NCBI RefSeq assembly: GCF_017743865.1
Contig: NZ_JAGHRJ010000001.1
Coordinates: 682,001 to 746,000, forward strand
DNA: 64,000 nucleotides
Direction of reading: 5' to 3'
From: Labrenzia sp. R4_2
Lineage (GTDB): Bacteria > Pseudomonadota > Alphaproteobacteria > Rhizobiales > Stappiaceae
Made by a program: the position numbers and the translations under genes. Below the pieces are notes generated by a model that had not been told where the DNA came from, searched no databases, and saw nothing but the letters and a program-made list of their open reading frames with translations. Shown here one piece after another: positions 55,827-64,000 of this stretch. Each line of letters opens with the position of its first letter. Position 1 is the first letter of the stretch.

Positions 55827-58462
55827 GCCGGAGCTCCTTCCATTTCCTTGCGCTCGACACGGGCCCGCGGGCGTTGGAGCAGATAGATCAGGCCAAGCAG
55901 CAGAAGGCCCGGGATGTAGATCAGCTCCTTCGGCATTTGCTCAAGAGACACTTGGGCTTTTGCGATCTGGACCGGGTCATCGCCGTAGAAATCGAAGTTG
56001 CCGAGTGTTTCGAAGAACGGTGTGCCCGGGAAGGGTTCATCCATTTTCATCACGCCGTCTTCATCAAAGACGGTCAGACCAACAGCGGACAGGCGGGCTT
56101 CTGCATCCGGCTCGTCACCGACGGTCAGGATGAAGGTCGTTTCCGCCTGTGATCCTGTATCGAAATCAGGGCCGTTCACGGTGATGCGTATCTCATCTCC
56201 CGGGTTAGCCTCGCCAACGGCCTCAACGAAACTGGTCGGTTGAACAATTTCGAACGGAGGCTGGATCCGGTTCATGAAGAAGTCCGGACGGAAGAGGATG
56301 AAAGCAACAAGTACCAGAGCGATACTCTCATAGATGCGCGAACGGGTGACGAAATAGCCCATGGTTCCGGCCGTGAAGGCCAATATGGCTATTGTCGCCA
56401 TTATGAAGACCAGAATACCCTGTCCCCAGCCAACGTCGATCAGAAGCAGATCTGTGTTGAAGATGAAGACGAACGGCAGGGCAACAGTTCTGAGCGAATA
56501 GAAGAACGCCGTAAAGCCGGTCTTGATCGCATCACCGCCCGACACCGCGGCCGCAGCAAAAGACGCGAGACCCACCGGGGGTGTCACATCCGCCATGATG
56601 CCGAAGTAGAAGACGAACAAGTGAACCGCAATGAGCGGCACGATCAGGCCGGATTGGGCGCCGAGTTCAACGACAACACCGGCCATCAGCGAGGACACCA
56701 CGATGTAGTTCGCCGTGGTCGGAAGTCCCATGCCGAGGACCAGCGAGAGAAGTCCGACAAAGGCCAGCATCAGAACAAGATTGCCGCCAGACACCAGCTC
56801 GACGAGGTCGGCCATCACCTGTCCGATACCGGTCAGGGTCACCGTACCAACAATGATGCCGGCGGTGGCTGTTGCCAGACCGATGCCGATCATATTGCGG
56901 GCCCCATCGATCATGCCCTTCGCAAGATCAACAACGCCTTCCTTGAACTCCTCGACCATCTTGTTTTCGCCGCGGAAGATCGCCTTGATCGGCCGCTGGG
57001 TCAGAAGGATGACGAAGAGCAGTGTGGTTGCCCAAAAGGCGGAGAGGCCCGGAGACTTCTGCTCAATCATCAGGAAGTAGACAAGCACAACGATCGGCAG
57101 GAGGTAGTAAAGGCCGGACTTGTAGATGTCGGCGATCTCCGGAAGGACGATGTCCTTGGCATTCGGATCGTCCGGGTGCAGATCGTCAACGCTTGCTGCG
57201 AGCTTCAAAAGCACAAGGTACGCAACGAAAACCAAAACCGCGAGGATCCAGCTGGCGCCATCCGGTACAAGAGCCGTGATCCAGCCGATCGGGAACTTGA
57301 TACCGTAACAAAGCGCAGCAAAGCCTGCGAAGAAGAAGAACATGCCCAGGACAGTTCGTAAGGTGGACACAGTTTTGTGGCCGATGGTCGGCATGTTCCG
57401 TTTCACCGCTTCCAGGTGCACGATGTAGACCAATGCGATGTAGGAAATGACCGCCGGCAGGAAGGCGTGGGTGATCACCTCGACATAGGAAATGCCGACA
57501 TATTCCACCATCAGGAAGGCGGCAGCGCCCATGACAGGTGGCATGATCTGCCCGTTTACGGATGACGCAACTTCAACAGAACCGGCCTGTTCGTTTGTGA
57601 AGCCCACCCGCTTCATCAGCGGAATGGTGAAGGTGCCAGTGGTAACAACGTTCGCAATGGACGAACCGGAGATAAGGCCTGTTGCGGCTGACCCCACAAC
57701 GGCCGCCTTGGCCGGGCCGCCTTTCAGGTGGCCGAGCGCTGCAAAGGCCATCTTGATGAAGTAGTTGCCCGCGCCCGCTTTATCGAGCAAGGCGCCGAAT
57801 AGAACAAACAGGAAGACGAACTTGGTGGAGACGCCAAGGGCAATCCCGAAGACACCCTCCGACGTGATCCACATATGGCTCATCGCCTTTTGCAGCGATG
57901 CGCCTTTCCAGCGCATGACTTCCGGCACCCATTGGGAGGAACCGAAAAAGACATAAAGGAGGAAGACGGTGGCGACGATGGCCATCGCAGGACCCAGGGT
58001 CCGGCGTGCAGCTTCAAACAGGATCAGGATGCCTGCGAGCGCAAACCATTTGTCGACGTCGTCGGCAAGGCCGCCATTGTTGACGATTTTCTCATAGAAG
58101 AAGAGGCCGTAGAGCGCGAGAAATGCGCCGGACAGGGCCAGGACCCAATCCTGGATCGGGATGTGATGGCGTGGGCTGCTCTTCAGAGCCGGGTAGGCCA
58201 TGAAGGCCAGGAAGATGGCAAAGGCAAGGTGGACCTGTCGGCTGTTGTTGATCAGGTCGCTGGGTAGAACATAGTTGGCAAGGGGAGACGCAAGAAGAAC
58301 CTGGAAAGCGGACCATGCCAAAGCGACAGCTGCCAGAAAGAGCCCAATCGGGCCGGCAGGGTTCCGCGAGCCGGAATCGGACGCCGCGACCAGTTCCTGA
58401 AGCTCTTCTTCAGACAGGCCACTCGAGCCGGCTTTCTTGTTCGCCTGATACTCTTCAGACAT
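55823..58462 (-). CDS. TRAP transporter fused 4TM/12TM permease (TAXI type) with DUF3394 tail
   Basis: An 879-aa inner-membrane protein combining the small and large TRAP permease parts. The N-terminal part has GPIGLFLAAVALAWSAFQVL. The large-permease core carries AAVVGSAATGLISGSSIANV with GQIMPPVMGAAAFLMVEYVG, and the second half has LGMGLPTTANYIVVSSLMAG and DVTPPVGLASFAAAAVSGGD. The last 140 residues form an extracytoplasmic domain (ETTFILTVGDEPDAEARLSA) matching DUF3394, plus a final membrane helix (YIPGLLLLGLIYLLQ). The start is ATG 58462 after GGGGGAAC. It follows a TAXI binding protein gene; the substrate is unknown. Confidence 0.93.
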   Translation of the reverse strand: MSEEYQANKKAGSSGLSEEELQELVAASDSGSRNPAGPIGLFLAAVALAWSAFQVLLASPLANYVLPSDLINNSRQVHLAFAIFLAFMAYPALKSSPRHHIPIQDWVLALSGAFLALYGLFFYEKIVNNGGLADDVDKWFALAGILILFEAARRTLGPAMAIVATVFLLYVFFGSSQWVPEVMRWKGASLQKAMSHMWITSEGVFGIALGVSTKFVFLFVLFGALLDKAGAGNYFIKMAFAALGHLKGGPAKAAVVGSAATGLISGSSIANVVTTGTFTIPLMKRVGFTNEQAGSVEVASSVNGQIMPPVMGAAAFLMVEYVGISYVEVITHAFLPAVISYIALVYIVHLEAVKRNMPTIGHKTVSTLRTVLGMFFFFAGFAALCYGIKFPIGWITALVPDGASWILAVLVFVAYLVLLKLAASVDDLHPDDPNAKDIVLPEIADIYKSGLYYLLPIVVLVYFLMIEQKSPGLSAFWATTLLFVILLTQRPIKAIFRGENKMVEEFKEGVVDLAKGMIDGARNMIGIGLATATAGIIVGTVTLTGIGQVMADLVELVSGGNLVLMLAFVGLLSLVLGMGLPTTANYIVVSSLMAGVVVELGAQSGLIVPLIAVHLFVFYFGIMADVTPPVGLASFAAAAVSGGDAIKTGFTAFFYSLRTVALPFVFIFNTDLLLIDVGWGQGILVFIMATIAILAFTAGTMGYFVTRSRIYESIALVLVAFILFRPDFFMNRIQPPFEIVQPTSFVEAVGEANPGDEIRITVNGPDFDTGSQAETTFILTVGDEPDAEARLSAVGLTVFDEDGVMKMDEPFPGTPFFETLGNFDFYGDDPVQIAKAQVSLEQMPKELIYIPGLLLLGLIYLLQRPRARVERKEMEGAPA

Positions 58463-58601
58463 CAAAAGTTCCCCCGTTTGTCCGGCCCCCAATTTGCCGG
58501 TCCGATAATTCCCAAGATCCTATGAGCGAAGCTGCTCAGGACAAAGACATGTTTTGAAAACAGCACGCGATCTTCTGTGTGGGATGGCTGTGCTGACAAA
58601 A

Positions 58602-58625
58602 GGCCCGGAAGCTTGCTCCCGGGCC
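58602..58625 (-). terminator. Hairpin between TAXI binding-protein and permease genes
   Basis: Plus-strand reading: GGCCCGG (58602-58608) and CCGGGCC (58619-58625). On the transcribed strand the stem is followed by TTTTGT. It is the third TRAP-type example of a hairpin right after a binding-protein gene. Confidence 0.72.
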
Positions 58626-58644
58626 CATGTTTCAGAAGGTCGGA

Positions 58645-59613
58645 TTAGTTGATCCAGCCTTTTTCTTTGTAGTACTTCGCAGCACCTGGATGCAGCGGAG
58701 CGGACAGACCGTCCTGAGCCATTTCTTCTGGCTTCAGGTTGGCGAATGCCGGGTGCAGCTTCTTGAAGGCATCGAAGTTTTCGAAGACCGACTTGACCAG
58801 GGTGTAAACAGTGTCTTCAGACACGTTGGAAGAGGTCACGAAGGTTGCGCCCACACCGAAGGTGCCGGTGTCAGCATCGTTGCCGCGGTACATGCCGCCT
58901 GGGATGGTGGCGGTGCGGTAGTAGCTGTTGTCAGCAACCAGCTTGTCGACAGCGTCGCCGCCAACGGTCACGAGTACGGAGTCACACGCAGTGGTGGCTT
59001 CCTGAATGGAACCGGACGGGTGACCAACGGTGTAGACCATTGCATCGATCTGGTTGTCACACAGAGCTGCGGACTGCTCGGCAGCTTTCAGCTCGGTTGC
59101 GAGCGCAAAATCGTCCGCAGTCCAGCCTTTGGCTTCCATCAGAACTTCCATGGTGCCGCGCTGACCGGAACCCGGGTTGCCGATGTTGACGCGCTTGCCT
59201 TTCAGGTCATCAAAGGTCTTGATGCCGGAATCTGCACGAGCCACAACAGTGAACGGCTCCGGGTGTACGGAGAACACGGCGCGCAGCTCTTCGAACGGAC
59301 CTTTGTCTTCGAACTTGGATGTGCCGTTGTAGGCATGGAACTGCCAGTCAGACTGGGCAACACCAAACTCCAGCTCGCCTTCACGGATGGTGTTGATGTT
59401 GTACACAGAACCACCAGTGGATTCGACCGAGCAGCGGATGCCGTGGTCTTTGCGATCCCGGTTCACCAGGCGGCAGATTGCGCCACCGGTCGGGTAATAA
59501 ACACCTGTGACACCGCCGGTGCCGATGGTGATGAATTCTTCCGCGGCAGCTGCGCCGGTGAAGGCGATGCTGGTCGCAAGAACAGCACCTGCAAGGTTCA
59601 GTTTCATCATCAT
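58645..59613 (-). CDS. TAXI-family TRAP transporter solute-binding protein
   Basis: A 322-aa periplasmic protein. The signal peptide is [20 protein letters not shown] after three tandem ATGs, so the exact start is open. The mature start [20 protein letters not shown] is the TAXI signature, followed by [20 protein letters not shown] and [20 protein letters not shown]. It ends [20 protein letters not shown] with [15 protein letters not shown]. Two cysteines in the first third probably form a disulfide. It is the first gene of the TAXI-TRAP-Usp operon. Known TAXI proteins bind glutamate or other acids; the ligand here is not known. Confidence 0.93.
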   Translation of the reverse strand: MMMKLNLAGAVLATSIAFTGAAAAEEFITIGTGGVTGVYYPTGGAICRLVNRDRKDHGIRCSVESTGGSVYNINTIREGELEFGVAQSDWQFHAYNGTSKFEDKGPFEELRAVFSVHPEPFTVVARADSGIKTFDDLKGKRVNIGNPGSGQRGTMEVLMEAKGWTADDFALATELKAAEQSAALCDNQIDAMVYTVGHPSGSIQEATTACDSVLVTVGGDAVDKLVADNSYYRTATIPGGMYRGNDADTGTFGVGATFVTSSNVSEDTVYTLVKSVFENFDAFKKLHPAFANLKPEEMAQDGLSAPLHPGAAKYYKEKGWIN

Positions 59614-59665
59614 TTGACTAGGCTTCCCTCTATTTCAGTTTTTGTTCCAGAGCGGTCCAACCACC

Positions 59666-60529
59666 CTAGACATTTTCAAGTTCATCGAGCAAGCGATTGT
59701 GCCTGTCGACATTTTGGATCCGGGCTTCCGCCTCGGAACCGGCTCGCGCGACCAGCATGCCCGTAATGGTCTCAATGAGAACGAGCGTGGCCGCGTAAGA
59801 TGAGAAAAAGTGTGGACTTTCAGTGCGCTGAATGAAGTGATGGTCTGCGAATTGCAACCCTGGAAACGCATGACTGTCGGTCAGGACGATCACTTTCGCA
59901 CCATTTTCTGCTGCAAGTTCCGCCGCCCGGACCGAGCGGTGGGCATACGGGTGCTTGGAGACGATTACGATGCAATCGTCCTTGGTCAGGCTTGCAAGTG
60001 CACCGCCCAGGGACGCGCCATTGCGCCCCGCTACGATCCACCGATCATTGAACCAGTTGGCGAGATACGCAAAGTAATCGGCAAAGCCGGCTGAAGCGAG
60101 CGCCCCGACAACAACGGTTCTGCGCGCCTTTGACAGGCAGTCGACAACCTGCTCCAGCCGAACCGGATCAATGTCGTCGACGAGCGCCTTGATGTTGTCG
60201 ACACAGGCAGCCGCCTGACGGGGCAACAAGGGCTGATCTGCCTCGTTTCGAAGCTGGCGGGCCTTGTCCTGAAAACTGCTGCCGCGCTGGCTAAGTTCCA
60301 TCCGCGCCTGTTCGCGCAAGGCTTCGTAGTCGGTAAAACCGATGGCCCGCGCGAGCCGGGTGTAGCTGGCAGGGGAGACACCGCTGGCGGCGGCGATCGC
60401 CCGCAGGCTGCGCGTTGCGATTTCAAGCTGGTTGTCTGCAAGGTAATCCGCGGCCGTCCGCAAGGTCTCGCTGAGATCAGCGTAATTTGCTGTGATGGCA
60501 GCCCGGATTTGTGGTCGCGCAGATGTCAT
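59666..60529 (-). CDS. MurR/RpiR-family transcriptional regulator
   Basis: A 287-aa regulator. The N-terminal HTH_6 domain reads TRSLRAIAAASGVSPASYTR and LARAIGFTDYEALREQARME. The C-terminal SIS sugar-phosphate isomerase-like domain has TVVVGALASAGFADYFAYLA and DCIVIVSKHPYAHRSVRAAE. It lies upstream of and co-oriented with the TAXI-TRAP operon, 52 bp away, so it probably controls it and itself. A perfect GAAACAATTGTTTC palindrome 41 bp upstream of its start fits RpiR-type sites. Confidence 0.9.
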   Translation of the reverse strand: MTSARPQIRAAITANYADLSETLRTAADYLADNQLEIATRSLRAIAAASGVSPASYTRLARAIGFTDYEALREQARMELSQRGSSFQDKARQLRNEADQPLLPRQAAACVDNIKALVDDIDPVRLEQVVDCLSKARRTVVVGALASAGFADYFAYLANWFNDRWIVAGRNGASLGGALASLTKDDCIVIVSKHPYAHRSVRAAELAAENGAKVIVLTDSHAFPGLQFADHHFIQRTESPHFFSSYAATLVLIETITGMLVARAGSEAEARIQNVDRHNRLLDELENV

Positions 60530-60569
60530 GCGCGCACTGTTTCATTTGTTTTTTTGATTGTCAATTTCT

Positions 60570-60583
60570 GAAACAATTGTTTC
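60570..60583. promoter_or_regulatory. Candidate RpiR operator
   Basis: GAAACAATTGTTTC is a perfect 14-bp palindrome. A further half-site GTTTCA lies at 60539-60544, next to the start of the RpiR-family gene. Confidence 0.6.
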
Positions 60584-60710
60584 GTCGTATTCGAAATTTT
60601 GCATAGGAGATAAGTCGGGTCACGTTGGGTGACACAGCATGCTTCGGGGCCGGCAAAAGGGTGTTGAACCATAGGAAATGTAAAGGGAAATCGCTGAGTG
60701 CAGGTGCGGG

Positions 60711-61130
60711 CTACTCGACGATGGTTTCGCAGTACGCCTTCACCTTCTCAAGCGGCATGGAAGTGCTCTGGACTTCCATTCTGAGGATTTTGCCGTCAGC
60801 CCGCGTCAGGATCGCCAGATTGCATTCGTCTTTCAGCGGCTTCGGGTTCTTCTTTTCCGTATAGGTTCGCTCGTTGATGGACGACCAATAATAAACGAGC
60901 TCCTTAGGGTCCCCACCCGGGTAGTTGATCGGATCGGCTCCTTTCGGGATTGCATCATAGGCAATCACGTCGGATGGCGGGCCGTATTTGAGGAAGAAGT
61001 CTGCCGACGGTTTGCCGACATAAGTGCTTTTGAATTCGGGATTGGTCGAGGTCTGGCACGCGGCAAGCCCCAGGCACAAGAGTGCCATGAGGGCTTTTCC
61101 TGTTGCGGGAATGTGGCGTCCGCTGATCAT
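60711..61130 (-). CDS. Putative lipoprotein
   Basis: A 139-aa protein with a lipoprotein signal (ALMALLCLGLAACQTSTNP; lipobox LAAC). The mature part has FLKYGPPSDVIAYDAIPKGA, ELVYYWSSINERTY and CNLAILTRADGKILRMEVQ. The GPP pattern recalls SmpA/BamE-like or DUF-type small lipoproteins in which a G-x-P turn precedes a beta strand. No firm family is assigned. It is 33 bp downstream of the STAS gene on the same strand and could be part of that operon. Confidence 0.7.
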   Translation of the reverse strand: MISGRHIPATGKALMALLCLGLAACQTSTNPEFKSTYVGKPSADFFLKYGPPSDVIAYDAIPKGADPINYPGGDPKELVYYWSSINERTYTEKKNPKPLKDECNLAILTRADGKILRMEVQSTSMPLEKVKAYCETIVE

Positions 61131-61163
61131 GTCCGATTTCCCGGCCGCTGCGATGTGCAGCCG

Positions 61164-61502
61164 TCAGTTGATTTGCAGCTCGAGAGACTTGTGCAGACGC
61201 TGAAGGTTACGCAGGGACTTGGACTGCCACGGAATGGCTTTGGAGCCGAGAACACGCACACCGATTTCCGGTTGCTTGCGGATCTCGATAGTGAACTTTG
61301 CAAGGAGGTTGATGCCGGAACTGTTGAGGAATTCCAGACCGGTCAGGTCAAGTACGATTTCTTCCGGTTTGGAATCGAGCACATTGTTCATGAGTTCCAG
61401 GATTGGCGCATACGCCTCCGTACCAGACAGACGCATCGTGCCTTCATAATGGATCTTCGACCCTTCTGCCCAGACACGGTAGTCGTTGGTGCTGATTTCC
61501 AT
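61164..61502 (-). CDS. STAS-domain regulator (slr1659-like anti-sigma antagonist type)
   Basis: A 112-aa single STAS domain. The phosphorylation helix is IVLDLTGLEFLNSSGINLLA (49-68, Ser61/Ser62 as the candidate site). The N-terminal strand NDYRVWAEGSKIHYEGTMRL and the C-terminal SKAIPWQSKSLRNLQRLH complete the fold. It differs from SpoIIAA by its GTMRLSG.EAY loop, which I recall as typical of slr1659-type proteins found next to an ATPase and a SpoIIE phosphatase. Expected to switch between phosphorylated and free forms; the final output partner is not in view. Confidence 0.85.
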   Translation of the reverse strand: MEISTNDYRVWAEGSKIHYEGTMRLSGTEAYAPILELMNNVLDSKPEEIVLDLTGLEFLNSSGINLLAKFTIEIRKQPEIGVRVLGSKAIPWQSKSLRNLQRLHKSLELQIN

Positions 61503-61533
61503 TCTAATCGTTCCCTCGGAATTATGTATGCGC

Positions 61534-62079
61534 TCAGGAGAATGTCAGCGCAGCTACAGTTTTCAAGTTGACCGAACCATTACTGGCATCCGGTGTGAAG
61601 CGCCAGCCGAGTTTTGCATCATAATCGCTCATTAGCGTCAAAAGCCCAAGTCCGGACCCGGAGGAGTCCAGATCGGTCGCGTTGGCTTCAATGCGTTCCA
61701 GAAGAAGTTCGCCCGGATCCCGTGCCAGGATTTCTGTCAAAAGCTCCTGAAACTTCTCCGCCGTGGCCGGATCAATCACATTGGAAATCTCGGATTCGAA
61801 ATGATTTCCGTCCAGTGAGCAGCTGATCTCGATGTTGCCATCGTGGCGGAACTTCACTGCATTCTCCAATATTTCGTTCAGCAGGTAGCCGATGCTGTGA
61901 CGGGCGTCGACCTGATCGACCCCCTTTGCACAGCATTTTGCAAAATAATCGCCAAGAAAATCGGAGGTGGTTCCGCAGTGTTGCCAGCTCAGCTCCAGCG
62001 GTTCTGCGGCGAGGGTGATGTGGAGCGTGGTTGCTGACGGCCCATTCGTCAGCTCGGCGTGTCCGAATGTCACTGTCAT
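61534..62079 (-). CDS. HATPase-domain partner-switching kinase (slr1658-like)
   Basis: A 181-aa GHKL ATPase of the anti-sigma-kinase type. The N box is YLLNEILENAVKFRHDG (65-81; Glu69, Asn73). The G-box region is DLDSSGSGLGLLTLMSDYD near residues 136-154. No histidine dimerisation domain is present, as for RsbW/SpoIIAB. It is placed between the SpoIIE phosphatase gene (4 bp) and the STAS gene (31 bp). It should phosphorylate the STAS protein, with the phosphatase reversing this. Confidence 0.85.
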   Translation of the reverse strand: MTVTFGHAELTNGPSATTLHITLAAEPLELSWQHCGTTSDFLGDYFAKCCAKGVDQVDARHSIGYLLNEILENAVKFRHDGNIEISCSLDGNHFESEISNVIDPATAEKFQELLTEILARDPGELLLERIEANATDLDSSGSGLGLLTLMSDYDAKLGWRFTPDASNGSVNLKTVAALTFS

Positions 62080-62082
62080 AGC

Positions 62083-64000
62083 CTACCTGTGCTTCATCAC
62101 CACAAGGGTAATGTCATCAAACATTTTTTGTGTGTCAATGTGTGCTTTAACTTCTGCCAGTATCGCCTCAATAATGGCTTTGGCTGGTTTGCCGGCATTG
62201 GCTTTGGCACAGGCGCACATCCTGTCGAAGCCATAAAGAACACCGTCCGGGTTTTCCGCCTCTGTCACACCGTCCGTGTGCAGCAGAAGAACATCATCCG
62301 GACCGAAATTCAGGACTTCAGTTTGCACAAATGGTGCAATGTCCGCTTCCAGGCCAACCGGGAAACCAAGTTCGACCGTGTCGATCCGTTCGACATCGCC
62401 ATTTGCCCGGATAATCAGCACTTCCTCATGCTGCCCGGAGAGCGTGACCTTGCCATCCTCGTAATCAACGAAGGCGAGGGTCATGTGCTTGTCGGAGTTG
62501 GTCCGCGCGATGTTCTTGTAAAGTGCACGGTTGAGCACTTCGAGGAAAGCTATTGGGTCGTTGTCGCCCTTTTCCTGCAAGGCCCGGGCAACAGACTGCA
62601 CCATGAGCATCAGCACGCCACTTTCCAGCCCGTGCCCGGTCACGTCGCCGATGCCGACTTTCACCCGGCCGCCGTCATGAAGAACGTCATAGTAATCGCC
62701 GCCGACTTCATCCGCCGGCTCCATGTAGGCAGCGATTTCAATCTGGGCGATGCCTTCCAACTCACTGCGCCTTGGCAGCACCATTTCCTGGATGCGTTTC
62801 GCCACATCGAGTTCAGCGCCAAGACGCAGGTTTTCGTTCTGGAGACGCTTGTTGAGCGCAACGATTTCCTTGTTTGCGGTTTCCAGTTTGCCGGTGCGCT
62901 CTTCGACCAGTTTTTCAAGGTTTTCCGTATGATAGCTGATTTCCTCAGCCATCCGGTTGAAGGCCGTGCCCACGGCACCGACCTCATCCTTGCTCGGGAT
63001 TTTTACCCGGACGGAATAGTCCTTGTTTTGAAGGGCGCGGGCAGCGTCAGCAAGGGCGCTTAGGCCGGCGGTAATCCGGCCGGAAATCGCATAAACGGCG
63101 ATGAACACGATCACCAAGCTGATCAGCAGGGCCGCGATCTGCCATTGAACGATGCTGCGGGTGGCGTCGGAGATCTCCTCTTGCACCTCGCCAAGCGTTT
63201 CGTACATTTCCCCTTCAGAAACGAGGAAGCCGAGGGTCAGGCTCTCTGAGACAATTGTGGAGCCGTTCCAGAGGTTCACCGGATCCAGTCGTTTCAAAAC
63301 AACGATAAAGTTCTCCGGCCCATTGCCTTCATCAATTTCGAGGGTTTTGATCACCGTATTGGCGTCTTCTGGCAACAGAAGGTTCGAGATCGCGGGATAC
63401 CGGCTTTGGTTCAAGAAGCGGTTGATCCCGGTTACGCCCTGACCCGTTGCATCGACTGAGATGAGGCCGAGTTTTTCTGCGCCAACTTCACTCACGGCAA
63501 TAACATTGCCGGCGGAGCTGGTCAGGAAGCCAAAGCCCGTGTCAGCAATCTGCACGTTCTCAACCAATTCGCCGAACTGGTCGAGCGTTACATCAACAGC
63601 CGCCATCCCGGCGACGTCAGACCGGTCCTGGGTCCACAGCGGTTCGAAGAAGCTGACAATCAGAGCGCCGGTGATCGCGTCGATGTAAGGCTCTGTTGCA
63701 ACAATGTTTCGGTCGACCGGACGGGAAGAGGGGTCGCTGATCCAGTTCTGCCAGCCCTCATAAACGCCGGGAAAGAAGAAATCCCAAAAGTTCTCTTCGT
63801 TGTGGCCTGGATACAGCCGATCAAAGGTTTGCGCCTGAGTGGTATAGGGCGTCGTCCGCATGATCGGTGTGTCTTTGGGGCCGACATAGTACATCTGCAG
63901 TTTCTGCGAACCCGATGACATTAGGGCAGGGGCCACCAGGTTGAAGGCGGCGCTGTCAATGACTTCCTCTCTGGCGCTGGGCAGGAGGTTGCCGTCATCA
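62083..64000 (-). CDS. Sensor SpoIIE-family protein phosphatase (5' part outside window)
   Basis: At least 638 codons; the frame remains open to position 64000, so the N-terminus lies beyond the edge. In order: an extracytoplasmic dCache-like sensor (YEGWQNWISDPSSRPVDRNI; MAAVDVTLDQFGELVENVQI), a membrane helix (WQIAALLISLVIVFIAVYAI), a HAMP domain (SKDEVGAVGTAFNRMAEEIS), a coiled coil (LVEERTGKLETANKEIVALN), and a PP2C-type SpoIIE domain. The metal-binding residues of that domain are in EPADEVGGDYYDVLHDGG, GIGDVTGHGLESGVL and LLLHTDGVTEAENPDG. It would dephosphorylate the STAS protein encoded downstream in response to an external ligand. Confidence 0.93.
   Translation of the reverse strand, partial: DDGNLLPSAREEVIDSAAFNLVAPALMSSGSQKLQMYYVGPKDTPIMRTTPYTTQAQTFDRLYPGHNEENFWDFFFPGVYEGWQNWISDPSSRPVDRNIVATEPYIDAITGALIVSFFEPLWTQDRSDVAGMAAVDVTLDQFGELVENVQIADTGFGFLTSSAGNVIAVSEVGAEKLGLISVDATGQGVTGINRFLNQSRYPAISNLLLPEDANTVIKTLEIDEGNGPENFIVVLKRLDPVNLWNGSTIVSESLTLGFLVSEGEMYETLGEVQEEISDATRSIVQWQIAALLISLVIVFIAVYAISGRITAGLSALADAARALQNKDYSVRVKIPSKDEVGAVGTAFNRMAEEISYHTENLEKLVEERTGKLETANKEIVALNKRLQNENLRLGAELDVAKRIQEMVLPRRSELEGIAQIEIAAYMEPADEVGGDYYDVLHDGGRVKVGIGDVTGHGLESGVLMLMVQSVARALQEKGDNDPIAFLEVLNRALYKNIARTNSDKHMTLAFVDYEDGKVTLSGQHEEVLIIRANGDVERIDTVELGFPVGLEADIAPFVQTEVLNFGPDDVLLLHTDGVTEAENPDGVLYGFDRMCACAKANAGKPAKAIIEAILAEVKAHIDTQKMFDDITLVVMKHR

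Noticed and set aside
1-64000. CRISPR arrays, rRNA genes and insertion sequences.
   Set aside because: No regularly spaced repeats, no rRNA-like sequence and no transposase or terminal inverted repeats were seen.

Overview
The window is high-GC, densely packed chromosomal DNA of an alphaproteobacterium. Several things suggest a marine Hyphomicrobiales lineage of the Stappiaceae type (Roseibium/Labrenzia-like): GatB, three TRAP transport systems plus a Liv-type ABC system, a pim-type dicarboxylate beta-oxidation operon and a mat malonate module. The genus is an inference from gene content and remembered family distribution; no search was run.

Layout. 1-6.1 kb is core or housekeeping DNA: gatB, a MazG-like pyrophosphohydrolase, a GNAT acetyltransferase, a DUF2147 protein, two orphan periplasmic binding proteins and a Sel1-like small protein. 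6463-18009 is an 11.5-kb integrated element in a tRNA-Ser(GCU) gene. A 41-bp copy of the tRNA 5' half lies at the integrase end and the complete tRNA at the other. It holds a tyrosine recombinase, an excisionase-like protein, decayed phage genes with a lysis cassette (truncated M15 endolysin, holin-like protein, nested spanins), and three large AT-richer cargo genes. The cargo proteins all end in three copies of the same Y/H-rich repeat (DUF5648-like), joined to lipase/RTX or FG-GAP/VCBS domains.

18.4-26.8 kb begins with a TetR/small-membrane-protein pair. A tightly overlapping operon follows: Nudix, PhoU-like/APH-kinase fusion, RimK-like ATP-grasp, HprK-related kinase B, histidine phosphatase, metallophosphoesterase, amphi-Trp protein. 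Divergent from it is a Nudix protein whose N-terminal SixA-like domain has lost its catalytic residues. I regard this phospho-transfer cassette (related to the GAK cassette defined in TIGRFAMs) as the best candidate for an undescribed system.

27-45.6 kb is a dicarboxylate/acyl-CoA catabolic block: nitronate monooxygenase, a complete livKHMGF-type ABC transporter, a six-gene operon matching pimF-B-C-D-E-A (pimelate-type beta-oxidation), a DctPQM TRAP transporter and an IclR regulator. A shared 17-bp ATTCCA-type motif precedes the ABC, pim and TRAP units, so they may form one IclR regulon. 45.6-52.1 kb is a malonate module: malonyl-CoA synthetase, malonyl-CoA decarboxylase, TRAP MatM/Q/P and a divergent GntR regulator with a TTGTATACAA palindrome. 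Malonyl-CoA is the expected end product of odd-chain dicarboxylate beta-oxidation, so the two blocks may be linked.

52.3-60.5 kb has a GlxA-type AraC regulator, YghU, a DUF3108 protein and a TAXI-TRAP transporter with a UspA protein and an RpiR regulator. 60.7-64 kb has a lipoprotein and a partner-switching cassette (STAS protein, HATPase, SpoIIE phosphatase) that runs off the right edge. All four complete transport operons have a GC hairpin immediately after the binding-protein gene.
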